DNA from: Piscicola geometra | Lineage: Eukaryota > Annelida > Clitellata > Hirudinida > Piscicolidae | Assembly (NCBI GenBank): GCA_943735955.1 | Contig: OX030966.1 | Location: 2,702,011-2,766,010 of the forward strand | Length of the DNA stretch: 64,000 nt | Direction of reading: 5' to 3' | Translations under genes and position numbers: made by a program | The notes under the pieces: model-generated | Told to the model about the DNA's origin: nothing | Seen by the model: only the letters and a program-made list of their open reading frames with translations | The model's database searches: none | In this document: positions 52,205 through 64,000 of the stretch, piece after piece | Numbering within the stretch: the first letter of the stretch is position 1 | How the letters are laid out: each line of letters starts with the position of its first letter

Positions 52205-54250
52205 TCATAAAAAGATTAGAATTTCGGTTGCTTTTCCTCAGAAGGAACTCACACAGGACATGTCCACTAAGGATCGTTGAGGGCTGCATTGGTGTTGTTT
52301 CAGCTCAGATTTTCAAGTAACAGTAACATTTACTCTTCATCAATTTGAAACTTTTCAGTTACACTTATCATTTTTCTCTTTTTCCAGCTACTATTACAGA
52401 AGTATATACAAACTTTTGTATATTAGTAATTGGTGAGCAAATCTTAAAAATAAAACTTAAAAAACATATAATTTAATATTTCATAGTTAATTAGTTTATT
52501 TTCTCATTAAAAAAATTTCAAAAACTGAAATTTTTTTCTGTAGGTTAAGTCTCCACAGCTTTGGTGCAGCTGCAGATATCAAATTAAGATAGGATATTCA
52601 AATGTAAACTGTCAAAATGTTCTATATGCAGTTTGTATAACATTTATTTCATATTCTTACTATTAGTTTAATACTAAATTTTTTATGATTATTCAATTAC
52701 AGTTACATTTAATAGTTAACTAACATCATTTTTTCAGTTATTTTGACCAATTTCCTTTAAAGAAACAGTTAATAAAAGCAACACGGGCTAGTGCATATTC
52801 TGCATCTTTAAACGTACCAGAGAGCCTCTGGATCAGGCTCGTAGTTTGAAGGGACATATTATTGAAGAGAGCTTTCTTATGATTTCAAAATAGATTGATC
52901 GTATTTCTGTCTTTCAATTTTAAATATGTTTTACATTTTCAATTTAAACGCTTTTAAATGGAGCTGACAATAAATTGGCGTCAGCTTATTATTCACGAAT
53001 GCTTCAAAAAAGTTCATAAAAAAAACGATAAAAACAATTAATAATATATTGAGTATAACTTTAAGTTATACTAACTATTAGTATTATACAATATTAAAGA
53101 TAAGGATCTTGATGATGATGATGATGATGTTGATGATGATGATGATGCTGTTGATGATGATGATGTTTTTTATAATGATGAAAATTAATTTAGAGCTATG
53201 AACCACTTGAAAATCAAGTGTTATTGAGGAACGTCTACATGTAAAAGAGGTTTTCATTATTTTTATTCTTACTTACGATAACGACAACTTGCTATTTCTA
53301 TTAATGATGATGATGATGATTATTATTATTATTATTATTATTATTATGTTCTATTTATAATTTGTGCAAACTTTTAAAACATTCGAATTGACTGCATAAT
53401 CACCATGAAATACAGTATGTAAAGTTGTTTTCGACCCTACATTCCATCCTTCCGTCCTTCCATCTACCTTCTCTTTTCTCCCAAAAAACTCTCATTCTCC
53501 CTTTTTTCTACTTTTCCACATCCTATTCACACTCTAAACTTTTTAAAATTCATTTTACACCCTTCAAATTAACACCTGCTCATCAATTCTCAACACTTCT
53601 AACCAGCTTAAGCCATATTAAATAGATAAAGAAACTTGAAGCGAAATTTTTAGATTAAAAAAAATATTTAAGTTCAAATCAGCCTTTTTCAAATGAAAAA
53701 AAAAAGTTGGCACAAAAATCTTTCACTTTTGACGAAATCCACAAGAAAAAATATGTGATTGAAATAAAAAGTTGAAAATATATATGGGTTAAACAAGAAA
53801 TTAACTAGAAAGTCCACTTTTAATCTTAGAATCATTGAAAAATTAACTTTAAAACGATTCAAATTTGCGAAAAAAACTTATACCCCGCTACAAAACATGG
53901 AATCCCAATAAAGATCGAAAATACACCACCAATTTTAGAATAAACTACACACACAACACACACACTTCACTAAACACACACAATACACCAAACTACCATA
54001 TTGGAAAAACACACAAAACGCTCACTACTACGTTGGGCTTACAATCTTTTTTTGAGAACAATTATTTTCGAGAAGACAAGATAAGAGAGACTTATTCAAG
54101 CTAGAGATATATGCCAGCATGCGAAGAACTCAATCTCGCCTATGCACACCTCAAGTGCCAGTGTTTTAAGCCTGGCTATGCATTCTCGCGTACACCATGT
54201 AATGTATCTTGCTAAAATGGCTTAAAGTTAATTAGAAAAGTACACCTAAA
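52205..54250. other. AT-rich intergenic DNA downstream of the GPCR gene
   Basis: Short (GAT)n runs at 53112-53165 and 53304-53320, and (TTA)n at 53321-53347. No supported gene. Confidence 0.5.
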
Positions 54251-54256
54251 ATGGAG

Positions 54257-56107
54257 TCATTTGTGGCTCAAAAGTGGAATAGTAATAATTTCTTCAGAGT
54301 TTTCAAAAACAACATATCCACTTTCACCATTTTCAGTTTCACTGCCACCTTTACCTTCACCATCAATAACTTCAACTTCACCCCCGTTCCTATTGCCATT
54401 CTTTTCTCTTACACCGTCCGTTTTTTGTGCGAAAAAATCTTGTTGATTCAATCCTGTCTTTCCCAATTCCTCCTTCCTCTCCTTCGAATCAAATTCATTT
54501 ACTTCATTAGTCGACTTCTCTAACGCTTTTACATCCAATTTCATTCCTTCTCCAGTGCTTTCAGCATCTTCAAAATTTTCTTTTCTTTCATTTTTAATTT
54601 CAATATTATTTGCATTATTTATTTTATTATTATTCCCAGTGCTTATTTCATTTTTATTCGCAGTTTTATTTTCATTTTCTCTCTTCTTGATGCTTCCACG
54701 TGAACCATTTACTTTCTCATCATTCTTCATATGAATCGCTTTATCACTGAGTGACACGCTGCAGTTTTGTCTATCTGCACAGTTCCAATCATGCAAGCTC
54801 ATCCTCTCTGGATGCTCCAGAGAAGCCTTGCAAAATTCGGGATCATAACTTTTTTTGCTTTCCCTCACTGTACCCCTTCTTTCCTTCTTTTCACAACAAC
54901 CACAACAAGACAACAGTCTATTTCTCCCATCCTCAAAGCCACTTCTATTCATCCCGCCACACATCTTTTTCAACATCACCAGCGACTCTGCTCTGAACTG
55001 GGCACCAGTCAAAAGGTAGAAAATAACGTTACAGGCGTAGTGGGAAGCGCCCAACTCTTCCACCACCACCCTGACGTTCCAGAAGTTGAGAATGTACTGC
55101 CATTCTGGATCTGAAGGGATAGCATGCAAGGGCAAGCAGGATTCCAAAGAAGGGACCATCACGAAGAAGAAGGTGACAGGAAGGGTGGAAACAATGTAGA
55201 AGAAAGAGACGAGGAGGAGGGTGACTGTGGTGGCAGAGTTTGAGGTCTGACCGGAAAGTTGGTGAGAGAGGTTGCGTTGCTGTTTGTTGGCTCGTTTGTT
55301 GATGCGTTGGATTTCTACAATCACTCGGATGTTCAGGAGAGTGATGGCCAGTGGAACAACCGCAAAAGCTTGTATCTCTGAGAACCAGGTAAATGCATTG
55401 CTGATGGTTTTATTGAGAAACCCTCTGATATTGCATTGACGACTTTCAGGGTCATATTGCCAGTTGTAGACTTGCCATGAGTGCAGTAAGAGAGTATAGA
55501 GAACCAGAAAAGAGATCACGATTAGGTTGCGCTTCATGGTGCAGTACTTGTCTCTCTGGTACGGATGGCATATGGAGATGTACCGCTCAACCGTGAAAGC
55601 AAGGATAAAAAACGGACTAAGATACTGAAAGGTGTAATAAACCACAGGGAAGAGCTCACATATGACTGGGTAGTTCAACACCCCTGTTTCCCAAGCAGTA
55701 TTCAACTCTGCGAAGACGAAAAATAAAAGAAAAAAAAAGTCGTTGAGAGCGAGCGCTGCCAGGTAACAGCCCGACGAAGGCCGCATGGGCCGTCGAACCC
55801 AAACGAAGAACGAGAAGAGATTTCCCGGGAAGCCGATGATGAACCAAACGATGGAGAAATAGCGGTCGATTGGCGTCATGGAGGGTCGGAGGAGGGTGAG
55901 GACAGTGTTGAGGTCGCTAAAGTAGTTGCCGCAGAAGGTTTTGTTGAAGTTGATGGTGCTGTTGCTGATGTAGTTGTTGCTGTTGTTGTTGCTGTTAAGT
56001 GTTGTGTTGTTGGAGAAGAAGTCGCTTTGCAAGATGTTGTTGTGGAAAGTGTTGTTGTTGAAGGAAGAAGATGGTGGAGTCATGTTGCGGGGAATTAACA
56101 AATCCAT
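54257..56107 (-). CDS. Rhodopsin-class (class A) G protein-coupled receptor, orphan peptide-receptor type, single exon
   Basis: A 616-residue seven-helix plasma-membrane receptor. The N-terminus is Asn/Ser-rich with many N-glycosylation sequons. TM1 is at about 83-105 (GFPGNLFSFFVW). TM2 at about 115-134 has ALALND, carrying the conserved Asp. TM3 at about 150-180 begins at Cys150 and ends in the ERY version of the DRY motif (AFTVERYISICHPYQRDKYC). TM4 is at about 194-214 and TM5 about 241-264. TM6 at about 293-318 has a TLPVTFF proline. TM7 is at about 344-367. Cys150 probably bonds to Cys225 in loop 2. The HPYQRDKYCTMKR loop resembles invertebrate neuropeptide (FMRFamide-receptor-like) receptors. 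TM7 has CNVIFYLLTGAQFR, where NPxxY is expected. The cytoplasmic tail of about 240 residues is Lys/Glu/Asn-rich. The ligand cannot be named from sequence. Confidence 0.93.
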   Translation of the reverse strand: MDLLIPRNMTPPSSSFNNNTFHNNILQSDFFSNNTTLNSNNNSNNYISNSTINFNKTFCGNYFSDLNTVLTLLRPSMTPIDRYFSIVWFIIGFPGNLFSFFVWVRRPMRPSSGCYLAALALNDFFFLLFFVFAELNTAWETGVLNYPVICELFPVVYYTFQYLSPFFILAFTVERYISICHPYQRDKYCTMKRNLIVISFLVLYTLLLHSWQVYNWQYDPESRQCNIRGFLNKTISNAFTWFSEIQAFAVVPLAITLLNIRVIVEIQRINKRANKQQRNLSHQLSGQTSNSATTVTLLLVSFFYIVSTLPVTFFFVMVPSLESCLPLHAIPSDPEWQYILNFWNVRVVVEELGASHYACNVIFYLLTGAQFRAESLVMLKKMCGGMNRSGFEDGRNRLLSCCGCCEKKERRGTVRESKKSYDPEFCKASLEHPERMSLHDWNCADRQNCSVSLSDKAIHMKNDEKVNGSRGSIKKRENENKTANKNEISTGNNNKINNANNIEIKNERKENFEDAESTGEGMKLDVKALEKSTNEVNEFDSKERKEELGKTGLNQQDFFAQKTDGVREKNGNRNGGEVEVIDGEGKGGSETENGESGYVVFENSEEIITIPLLSHK

Positions 56108-56109
56108 TA

Positions 56110-58970
56110 TGAAGAGTTGGTGCAGATGATGATGATGGTGCTAACAATAAGAATGTTGATGATGATAATGATGTTAACGATGAAGATGATGATGATTCCA
56201 GTTGATGGAGAGTTTTAATTTCGACTGCTGGGTGCTTTATCGGGTGTCGTTAAGAGCTCTTGTCGACTGAATGAATTGGAAAACTTTAATTATACTCGCT
56301 TTTAAGATTTATTATAAAAAAGTTTCTAAAAAAAACATTCAAAATAATAATGGTAATTTTTTTAATTCTTTTTCTTCTATAAAGTGGATCTTAATTTACA
56401 AGGTGAAACCATTTTAAAACAACATAATGACTTTTGTTTAAGAGTTTAAACTGGCTTCTGCGATTGGAGTAATATCTCAAGTTTATTATTGCCTTGTAAG
56501 GAGTAATTGCACGCTGGAAAGTCCCGGCAGGTAATTCGTTTTTGCACTTGATAAATTACTTTTCTGGGAATTATTAAATAGGCTATTTCAGTCTAGATAA
56601 ATGCTAAGAACACGCTAGAGACAGCAGGCAGTTTTCAATGGATTGTGTTTCGTTAATCATCTCAGGATCGCTCTGCGGGGTATTCTTTTGGTGTTTTAAT
56701 TCATCGTGCTTTCAACGAGTCTCAGCGAGCACTGTGCGCCTAGATCCGATTAAACATGCAGTCTATCCGGCGTCCTTCAAAGCATCCTTGGAAGCAAAAC
56801 GAAGGAAGTTTATGGGAAGTAGTTCAAACAACTTTGTCCAATGCAGTCAAATGACCATCACTTCCCTCGTTCCATATGTTTAATTTAAGAAGTGTATGTT
56901 TTTGTGTGTGTGTGTGTGTTTGTGTGTATTAATGTGTATATTTGTGTTTGTATACGTACCCCTCACAAATATACCTCGGGAAAAAACTAATGCCTTCCAC
57001 GCACGCAGAGGCTATTAAAGGGAAAACCCTCATTCGGCACAAAAGAGAGAAGCTCTTTACAAAGGTTGAATCCATTCGTGCTTAAATTTCGTACATTTTT
57101 TATTCATGGCGATAATTTATGGGGACAACAGAGTTTAATTCACGGGAATTTAAACAGAAAATCAAAAAGTTTTAAATTATTTTTCTTGATTCTACTTCTG
57201 AGAGTTTTGCTCAAACCGCAATTTTGAAAACAAATTCTGGGAAATTTTTAGGTGAAATTTTATAACAACAAAAAAGTAACACTTTTTGAAGTATAAAGTT
57301 GTTCATAAGGTTAAAATGTAGAAAAAAATACTTTTTCGATTATTGGATTTTACAATATGTTGCTATAACTCATTCCAAGTCATTTTATTTTTTAGAATTT
57401 TTTTTGACTTCAAGTTCATTAGATTACAACGTTTTACTTAAATATTTTAGAACATGAAAGGTTCAAGCACGAACTTCAAACTGCAATTTTAAATTTTATT
57501 AAATTATTTTTTTCACTATAATTTCATCAACCCAATTTTTAAAAATCATATTTTTTGTTTTAATTTTACCCACCTTCAACCATGTCTTTGGTGTGCACTA
57601 TAACGGGATTCTTTCTGAAATTCTCTAGTTTTATCGAGCTTTTTTACTTCAAAAATATTTTTTTTTCGATACATTTTTTCCCCAATTTGTTAAGATTAAT
57701 TTTTCTATAATTTAAAACACATTTTCTCAATCATAGGTTGATTTGGATGAATTTAACTTCATCGTTTGTCATCCGAAGACTGGTGAGTTAAAGGGAAACT
57801 ATTTAGTTTTATTTCAAGTTTTTCCTCATTAGTTCGTCTAAAAAAATCTAACAATATTTTGCCAACGGTTTCAATTGGTTCATCTAGTATTATTGTTTTT
57901 TACGCACATTTATTCCAATGAAGATCTTAAACATCTTAATAACAAAAGGCTTCTCTGACTACAAACTGTTGGTCTCAAAGTGTCAACTGGCCAAGCCTCT
58001 TCCTGCTTAAAAAAATTTCAAGTAAACGTTGAAAACTCTTGGTTAGAGCAGAGTTTTCTTGACAGGTTCGACTGTCTCTTGTCTAGCACCAACTTTGACC
58101 TATTTAATTTTTTTTTATTTATATCTTTTTTATATAACCAAATGATCTTGAAGTTTGTCCGGGTTTACGTCACGTTAATAATATCCGTCTTATTACTGTA
58201 TTTTATTGTATCGACCTCCCCTGACCTCACACACGAGGTCCCTTCTCTTCTTTCAATTTCACCCACCATGCCTTTCCAACCTCCCATACCATGTCGTCTC
58301 TACCCTCATTTCACCCACCATGCCTTTCCAACCTCACATACCATGTCATCTCTACCCTCATTTCACCCACCATGCATCTCTACCCTCAGATACCATGCCC
58401 TTCCCCCTCCTTCCATTCACCCACCTTTCCTGCTCACGTATCAAGAACCAACAGGTTTAAGTGCAAAACTTTAAGCTCTTCAATCTTCTTCAAGCTCAGT
58501 TCACTATTCACACATCCAGTCGTTTTCATTGACCAAAAAAATCAAAGTTTTTATTGTTATTTTTAATTATTTTAACTTAACTTTTCAAGATTCACTCTTA
58601 AATTTTCTTCACAGTAAAGGCGTTTGCGACATTCTGTTACACTTACACCCATTTCAATGGCACGCCTTTTAAATCCACAGAATCTCAAGACAATAACGTT
58701 TTATTTCTTTATTCTTTCCCCACTACTCAACAGCTTTTCTAGATTGACGTTTTGATCGAGTGGGTTTTAATCTCTCAACTTTTTCTCAATTTCTCAAACA
58801 TGACGAATCAAATTTGAAATTTTTGTAGAATATTTTCAACAATAGCAACACCTTTGAATAAAAACTCTAAATGTAGAATTTAAAAACTAGAAGAAGTTAA
58901 CAATCTCATTGAGAGCTGTTAAACGCACTTCACTTTGTCCCTCGGATCAGTCTTTCAAGCACTTCTATAT
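56110..58970. other. Intergenic DNA upstream of the GPCR gene
   Basis: GAT-rich words at 56125-56200 lie directly upstream of the GPCR start. A (TG)n short run is at 56903-56930. The rest is AT-rich without a supported gene. Confidence 0.5.
58262..58405. repeat. Tandem repeat of about 52 bp, roughly 2.7 copies
   Basis: CACCCACCATGCCTTTCCAA, then CATACCATGTC and TCTCTACCCTCATTT, repeat head to tail with few changes. Confidence 0.88.
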
Positions 58971-58975
58971 ATACG

Positions 58976-59505
<530 letters not shown>

Positions 59506-59509
59506 TATT

Positions 59510-61180
59510 ATAAAAAAATGAAATTAATAAAATTATCCACGGCGGAAGCTAGAAAGAAGAAACAATTTAAAAAGAGAATTGTAACAAAACAAAATACAAA
59601 CTAAGATAAACTTCAAGGGTTTCCGGGGGAAGAGGCTTCTTCATCGAGAATGCATCTCAAAACAATCAACTGCCAGTCATATTTTTTTTATTAGTTCGTC
59701 CCAAGCCACTTGATCAAAATTCTAGTTATTTTGATGTTTTACAAGTAGTATGTTATTATTATTATTATTAAGTATTTTATTTTTGAAATTAAAAACATCG
59801 ATCACCATTATTTCAGAAAAAACGCATTAATTTTAATTAAGAGTGACAAAACAAGTTTTAACATATCAGCATAAAAACGTTCACAATTTTTAGATTGAAG
59901 AAAACTAACGAAGCTCATTTACTTGTGCACTCAAAGATTCTGTTCCAAATCTCCATTATGAGTTCAGTCTTTCACTTAACTTTTTTGAGTAAAGAAATAG
60001 AAGAAGTCTTTTTTATGTACCAAGTACAAGATGTTCCAGAGTATACAAATTCAAAAAACTCTAGTTTTTAGCCATTTTCGTAACTAAAAAGTGTATGGGA
60101 GAGTGGCAAAATGAGACTTTATGTGTAGAGAAAAGTTTTATGGTGCTGTGGATGGAGGAGATGAAAACAAATTAGTGAAAGATTAAATCAATAAAAATGG
60201 CGTGTGTGAGAAAAATTTATCATTTTTAATTCAAAGAAAAAACAATTAAAAATTAAGCAAATGAATTTGTGCTTTTGAAAAACTGTTAATATTTTATTAA
60301 GGTTTTTTTATTTTTAAATGTTGGCTTCATTGATTTTATTTTTGAGATGAACAAAAGATAACGTGATATTGCAGCTGTATAAGAATGGTTGAATAAATTA
60401 TGAATGGTTTATTTCGTTTTCATTATTATTTTGCTCGGCATTGTTATGTCTTTGACGCGAATGAATGGTTCATGGCCTTTACTGTGCAAATTTTGAGTTA
60501 GAAACATGGGAAAATTAGATAATAAAAACAAAATAAAAAGTAAGGTAGAACCTTTTTGATGTTTTTGGAACCCCTGTTTTGATTTAAAAGGAAAAAAATA
60601 TATTCACTTGATTTTATATTTATTATAAATGGTTTTCCAAAATTTCAATAAGAGGTTTGCATTCATGATTATTATTTTATAACATTTTTTAAAGTATTAA
60701 TATTTTCACTGAAATATTATTTAGCTCAGTAGCATACTAATCAGGCTCCAAAATATTTTTTTAAAAGGAAAAATTTAAGAAAAAAGGCTGACTTTATTGA
60801 GTTTGAAGCTTTTTAAATAATTTTTTCACAAGATAGATACTATTTAAAATAAAAGTACAAAACGAAACAATTAAATAAAAAGTACTCATGCACAATGAAA
60901 ATAAGGATGTTTTTCTATCTACAAGTTCAAAATTCAAAATTTTATTTTGGGAAAACTATCATTTTGTGATGTGTTCCATAAAAACTCACAATCAAAAAAA
61001 TTTCATCGGAAAAATAATAGTTGAACTGACCCAACACGTTCAAAATGTGAGATTTTACTCTTTTATTGATTCTTATGACTACTGAGTGGTAGTAGGACCA
61101 GCGGTAAAACGCTAGGCGATCGTATCAGTATTAGGCGTTAGTACCAGTGCCTTAAGACGAGCCAATATAAAGATGTCACT
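59510..61180. other. AT-rich intergenic DNA
   Basis: A short (TTA)n run at 59755-59770. No supported gene. Confidence 0.45.
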
Positions 61181-61181
61181 G

Positions 61182-61437
61182 CAGCTTCAAAACTACCGCA
61201 CCATTAGCTTTATCAGTTATTCTAGCATGGTAATGCTATGGATGATCCTAGACAGATTGAAAGACAAGGTTGAAGAAATTCTAGCAGAGGAACAGACTGG
61301 ATTCAGAGCTAGGCGAAGCACTGTGGAGCAGATCTTCACTTCAGGTTGATTACTGAAAAATATCGGCAACACCAACGCGAGATCTACAATAACATCCATG
61401 AATTTATGACAAAACAACAAGAACCTTCTTTTGGAAC
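61182..61437 (+). mobile_element. Decayed LINE reverse transcriptase fragment (RT motifs 1-2)
   Basis: One frame reads QLQNYRTISFISYSSMVMLW, MILDRLKDKVEEILAEEQTG and FRARRSTVEQIFTSG before a stop at 61347-61349. A one-base shift then continues as LITEKYRQHQREIYNNIHEF. These match the NYRPISLxSxxxKxxxxxLxxRL, EExxGFRxGRSTxEQIF and EKYxxxxxxxYxxFIDF blocks at the start of LINE RT domains. It is frameshifted and truncated on both sides. It is complementary in coverage to the C-terminal relic at 7725-8447 and could belong to the same family. Confidence 0.78.
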
Positions 61438-61439
61438 TG

Positions 61440-62080
61440 TCTAGCGTCGAGAGTTGACTAGGTCAGGTTACATCACCAGACACAACTCACTGCGGCACAC
61501 TAGAAGAACATCGTCATTGAGAATGAAAAAATAGCTGGAAGAACAACCTGGAAAAGTTTAATTTATTTTTTAACACTTTTTTTAACGCTGTTAACAACAA
61601 ACTGAATGGCAGATAATAGCTTTGTTCTCTTTGATTTCCCCCAACGAACAATTAAGTCACGGGAATTATGACGACGATTATGAGTTTATACACCTAAATG
61701 GATAAATGTTACATTTATTTTCACTATGCAAAAATTCATAGTAGTTGACTACTTTCAAAACTGAAGATCATAATAAAATCGTTTATTCTTATTAAATTTG
61801 TGATATTCTTTTCGAATCCTTTATTAAATTAGTTTTCTTGTGAAACTGATTGGCTATGTAAATTAATAATTTTATTCAATGTCAAAAATACATTTTTAAA
61901 TTTGATACAACTATAGGCTATAGTAAGTACCAATGGTACTTAGTACCATACAATACAATATTTTTTTGAAAATTTATCGCAAAGCGCTTTTGAATCAGAT
62001 AAAAGTAATACATAAATACATTTTATTAGATTAGATTAGAAATGCATCTTAGAATTTTTAGATATACCGTGAAAGATCAT
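61440..62080. other. AT-rich intergenic DNA
   Basis: Nothing recognisable beyond the LINE edge. Confidence 0.4.
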
Positions 62081-62086
62081 GTATAA

Positions 62087-62242
62087 CCAGGGGCGGCGAT
62101 CTGCTGCATATCTTGGGGGGTCCTATCCAGCGTAGAAGGCGATCCTGGGGGGGTCCTGGGGTCCAAACTATTGAAGTGGACCCATTAGCTATCAAAAAGT
62201 GGAAGGGTCCGGACCCCAGGAACCCTCCAAGATTGCCACTTA
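62087..62242. mobile_element. Short copy of the CCAGGGGCGGCGATCTGCTG inverted-repeat element
   Basis: The left end ACCAGGGGCGGCGATCTGCT and CATATCTTGGGGGGTCC is mirrored by GGACCCCAGGAACCCTCCAA and GATTGCCACTT at the right. About 155 bp in all, an internally deleted relative of 50163-50548. The flanks ATGTATAAC and ATGTGTACAAC are only loosely alike. Confidence 0.7.
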
Positions 62243-62459
62243 TGTGTACAACATGCATTTTTTACTTCTAAAATGAACTTTTAAAAGACAATGTACCTTA
62301 TGCATAGATTATGTAGTTCATCTTCAACTCACAATATTCAAATAAATAAAAGACTAAGAGTGCAGTAAATAATTTTAGCAAAGAAGAAAAAAGGTAAGAA
62401 GCGGAAGCAAAGCTTTTCCTGGTCTGGCTACGCATCCGACACAAGCTAATGAATTTAAA

Positions 62460-62610
62460 TACCATAAAAAAACATGTATAAAGTGCACCTTCTTTACCTC
62501 TAAAATTAATTTTCAAAAGCTAGTGCGTCTTATACATGGAATTTTGCTTTATAGCGAGCTTGAGATCTTCAAGGCACATTACCAGGCACTCACGCTTTTT
62601 AATGAATAAC
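62460..62610. mobile_element. MITE-family copy with shared downstream flank
   Basis: ACATGTATAAAGTGCACC, then GTGCGTCTTATACATGGAA inverted, then GCTTGAGATCTTCAAGGCAC and ATTACCAGGCACTCACGC. It is collinear with 49553-49690. Confidence 0.65.
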
Positions 62611-62619
62611 TCCCTCAAT

Positions 62620-63590
62620 GATACAATTAAAAAAAAGTTTTTTAAAATTCTATTATCATAAATATCACTTCAAAGAGACTAATTTATTTGAAGTATTAGT
62701 TTAAAAAATTGTAAAAAAATATGATCTAAGAGTTCTTCAATTAAGGGTTATTTGATCCACTAGTTATGGTTTTTGTCGTAAATTCTTCTTTCATAACTTC
62801 AAAGAAACAAAATCAGAAAAATAACGTTAAAGTAACACAATAACAACTTTAAAGTAAATTGAGAGATGAGTAGTTATAACAAAGTTGAAATTTTTATCCT
62901 CAATCTCACGAAATAACACTTCAAATTAACTTTTAATGCATATTCAAGTTGTTTTCTTATCGCCTAATTACATTTTTTTCATTCGAATTACGTAGATTTG
63001 ATAATTAGGAAAGAATAAAAATTATGATTCTTTTTTAAAATAAATTGACTAATTAATTTTTTTCTTTATCTTTAGAAATTAAATACGGGGTGCGTTTTAT
63101 ACATAAGTGCGACTTCTAAATGGTGTTTCACGGTACCGTGAAAATATTTGCATAAATATTATTTTTTTAAAAGAAAATCTTTTTGAATACTTACGTGTCT
63201 ATAACTTAATCAATTTTTTTTCGTCAATATTACAACGACTTTGAGTATTTAAAAAGCATTACTTTTTTCCAATTGTTTTTCTTGCAAATATTTGTTTTTC
63301 TAGCTTGAAGGACATTGGATATAGAACATCACTCTTTAAGAATATCAATCACTAGAGCTAAATCCGCTGGAAATTTTTTTTATCAAATCGTGTTGCCATT
63401 TCAAAATTATTTTTTTTAATTTATACGAAAAATCTAATACAAAGTCATTTTTTTCGAATTAACAAAGAATTTTTGCGAAGCATATCACTCACAACAGGGG
63501 TATCACGCAAAGCTCTGTGAGCCCCCAGGAAAAAAACCTGGTTGTGACGGAAAAAGTAAAGATGAAGAACTCTTTGTTGTTACTATTATC
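62620..63590. other. AT-rich intergenic DNA with a MITE-like end
   Basis: GGGGTGCGTTTTATACATAA and GGTGTTTCACGGTACCGTG at about 63085-63140 are a further end of the ACCGTAAAACACC family. Nothing else seen. Confidence 0.45.
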
Positions 63591-63639
63591 GTCATCATAT
63601 TCTTTTTTTCCATTTTTATCTTTATCATATTTATCATCT

Positions 63640-63732
63640 TCACCATCATCCTCATCAATATCACCTTCATCATCCTCATCAATATCACCTTCATCATCCT
63701 CATCAATATCATCTTCATCACCTTCCTCATTA
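63640..63732. repeat. 24-bp CAT-rich tandem repeat, about three copies
   Basis: Unit TCAATATCACCTTCATCATC plus CTCA, repeated three times within broader CATCATCTTCA-rich DNA. Confidence 0.85.
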
Positions 63733-63734
63733 GA

Positions 63735-64000
63735 GGGCTTTCAGTTAAATCACGTCTTTATCTTGTCAACGATAAAGAGCAGAAATACAATTAAAAGAAG
63801 ATTCAGACGATTTAGAAGCGAGATTGGAGAATTCATCGAAACAAAATTGCTGTTATAAAGCTTTTGGCAAAAATTGATTTGTTTTTATTAAAATAACTGT
63901 TTTAATATGGAATAAAACTACTCGATTCCGAGAAAAAATGATTAAGGACCTTTCTAGCAATATTAAGATAATTATAAAAAATCATGATTTAATGAAAATT
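63735..64000. other. AT-rich end of window
   Basis: No supported feature. Confidence 0.35.

Noticed and set aside
54261..55114. Plus-strand ORFs inside the GPCR tail
   Set aside because: They are shadows of the receptor on the opposite strand.
61085..61160. tRNA-like words (ACCAGCGGTAAAACGCTAGG) upstream of the LINE piece
   Set aside because: No acceptor pairing or B box in the right position.

Overview
This window is nuclear DNA of an invertebrate animal. It is AT-rich, and its genes either carry spliceosomal introns with GT/AG junctions or are single-exon receptors and channels. The gene content is bilaterian: a Kv1/Shaker potassium channel, a rhodopsin-class peptide-type GPCR, a 7SK/Bin3-type RNA methyltransferase and a spermidine/thialysine-type acetyltransferase. 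There are also many decayed LINE and hAT transposon pieces. Together with the very long (TG)n and (AGT)n arrays this suggests a lophotrochozoan (annelid- or mollusc-like). That placement is inference; nothing here fixes the species.

Layout. A histidine-rich two-exon gene lies at 0.3-2.1 kb (+). LINE relics lie at 3.2 kb and 7.7-8.4 kb (-). Huge (TG)n and (AGT)n arrays fill 8.9-11.2 kb. A single-exon Kv1 channel gene sits at 11.9-14.4 kb (+). Repeat-rich DNA at 14.4-19.4 kb includes a 588-bp element with 19-bp inverted ends and two duplicated segments. A complete five-exon GNAT acetyltransferase gene runs from 24.4 down to 19.5 kb (-), and every one of its four introns carries its own tandem array. 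A tRNA-like element and hAT relics occupy 25.9-27.9 kb. A two-exon secreted-protein gene of unknown family is at 29.0-30.3 kb (+), followed at once by a 5'-truncated LINE (30.7-32.1 kb). A five-exon MEPCE/Bin3 methyltransferase gene is at 35.4-37.2 kb (-). A 13-exon gene at 39.3-46.1 kb (-) encodes a protein built from four diverged repeats that I cannot assign to any named family. From 46 to 54 kb there are only tandem arrays and mobile-element debris, including a 386-bp inverted-repeat element flanked by a perfect 14-bp duplication. A single-exon GPCR gene is at 54.3-56.1 kb (-). The remainder holds a 0.5-kb (TG)n array and further repeats.

The genes are unrelated neighbours, as is usual in animals, with no operon logic. 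Two features stand out. The first is the orphan four-repeat gene, reconstructed from 13 small exons; all but one of its junctions agree in phase. The second is that tandem repeats fill introns throughout, and two LINE 3' ends run directly into ACT/AGT triplets, which suggests how the (AGT)n arrays may have been seeded. Most long open frames in this window are translations of simple repeats and were left out.
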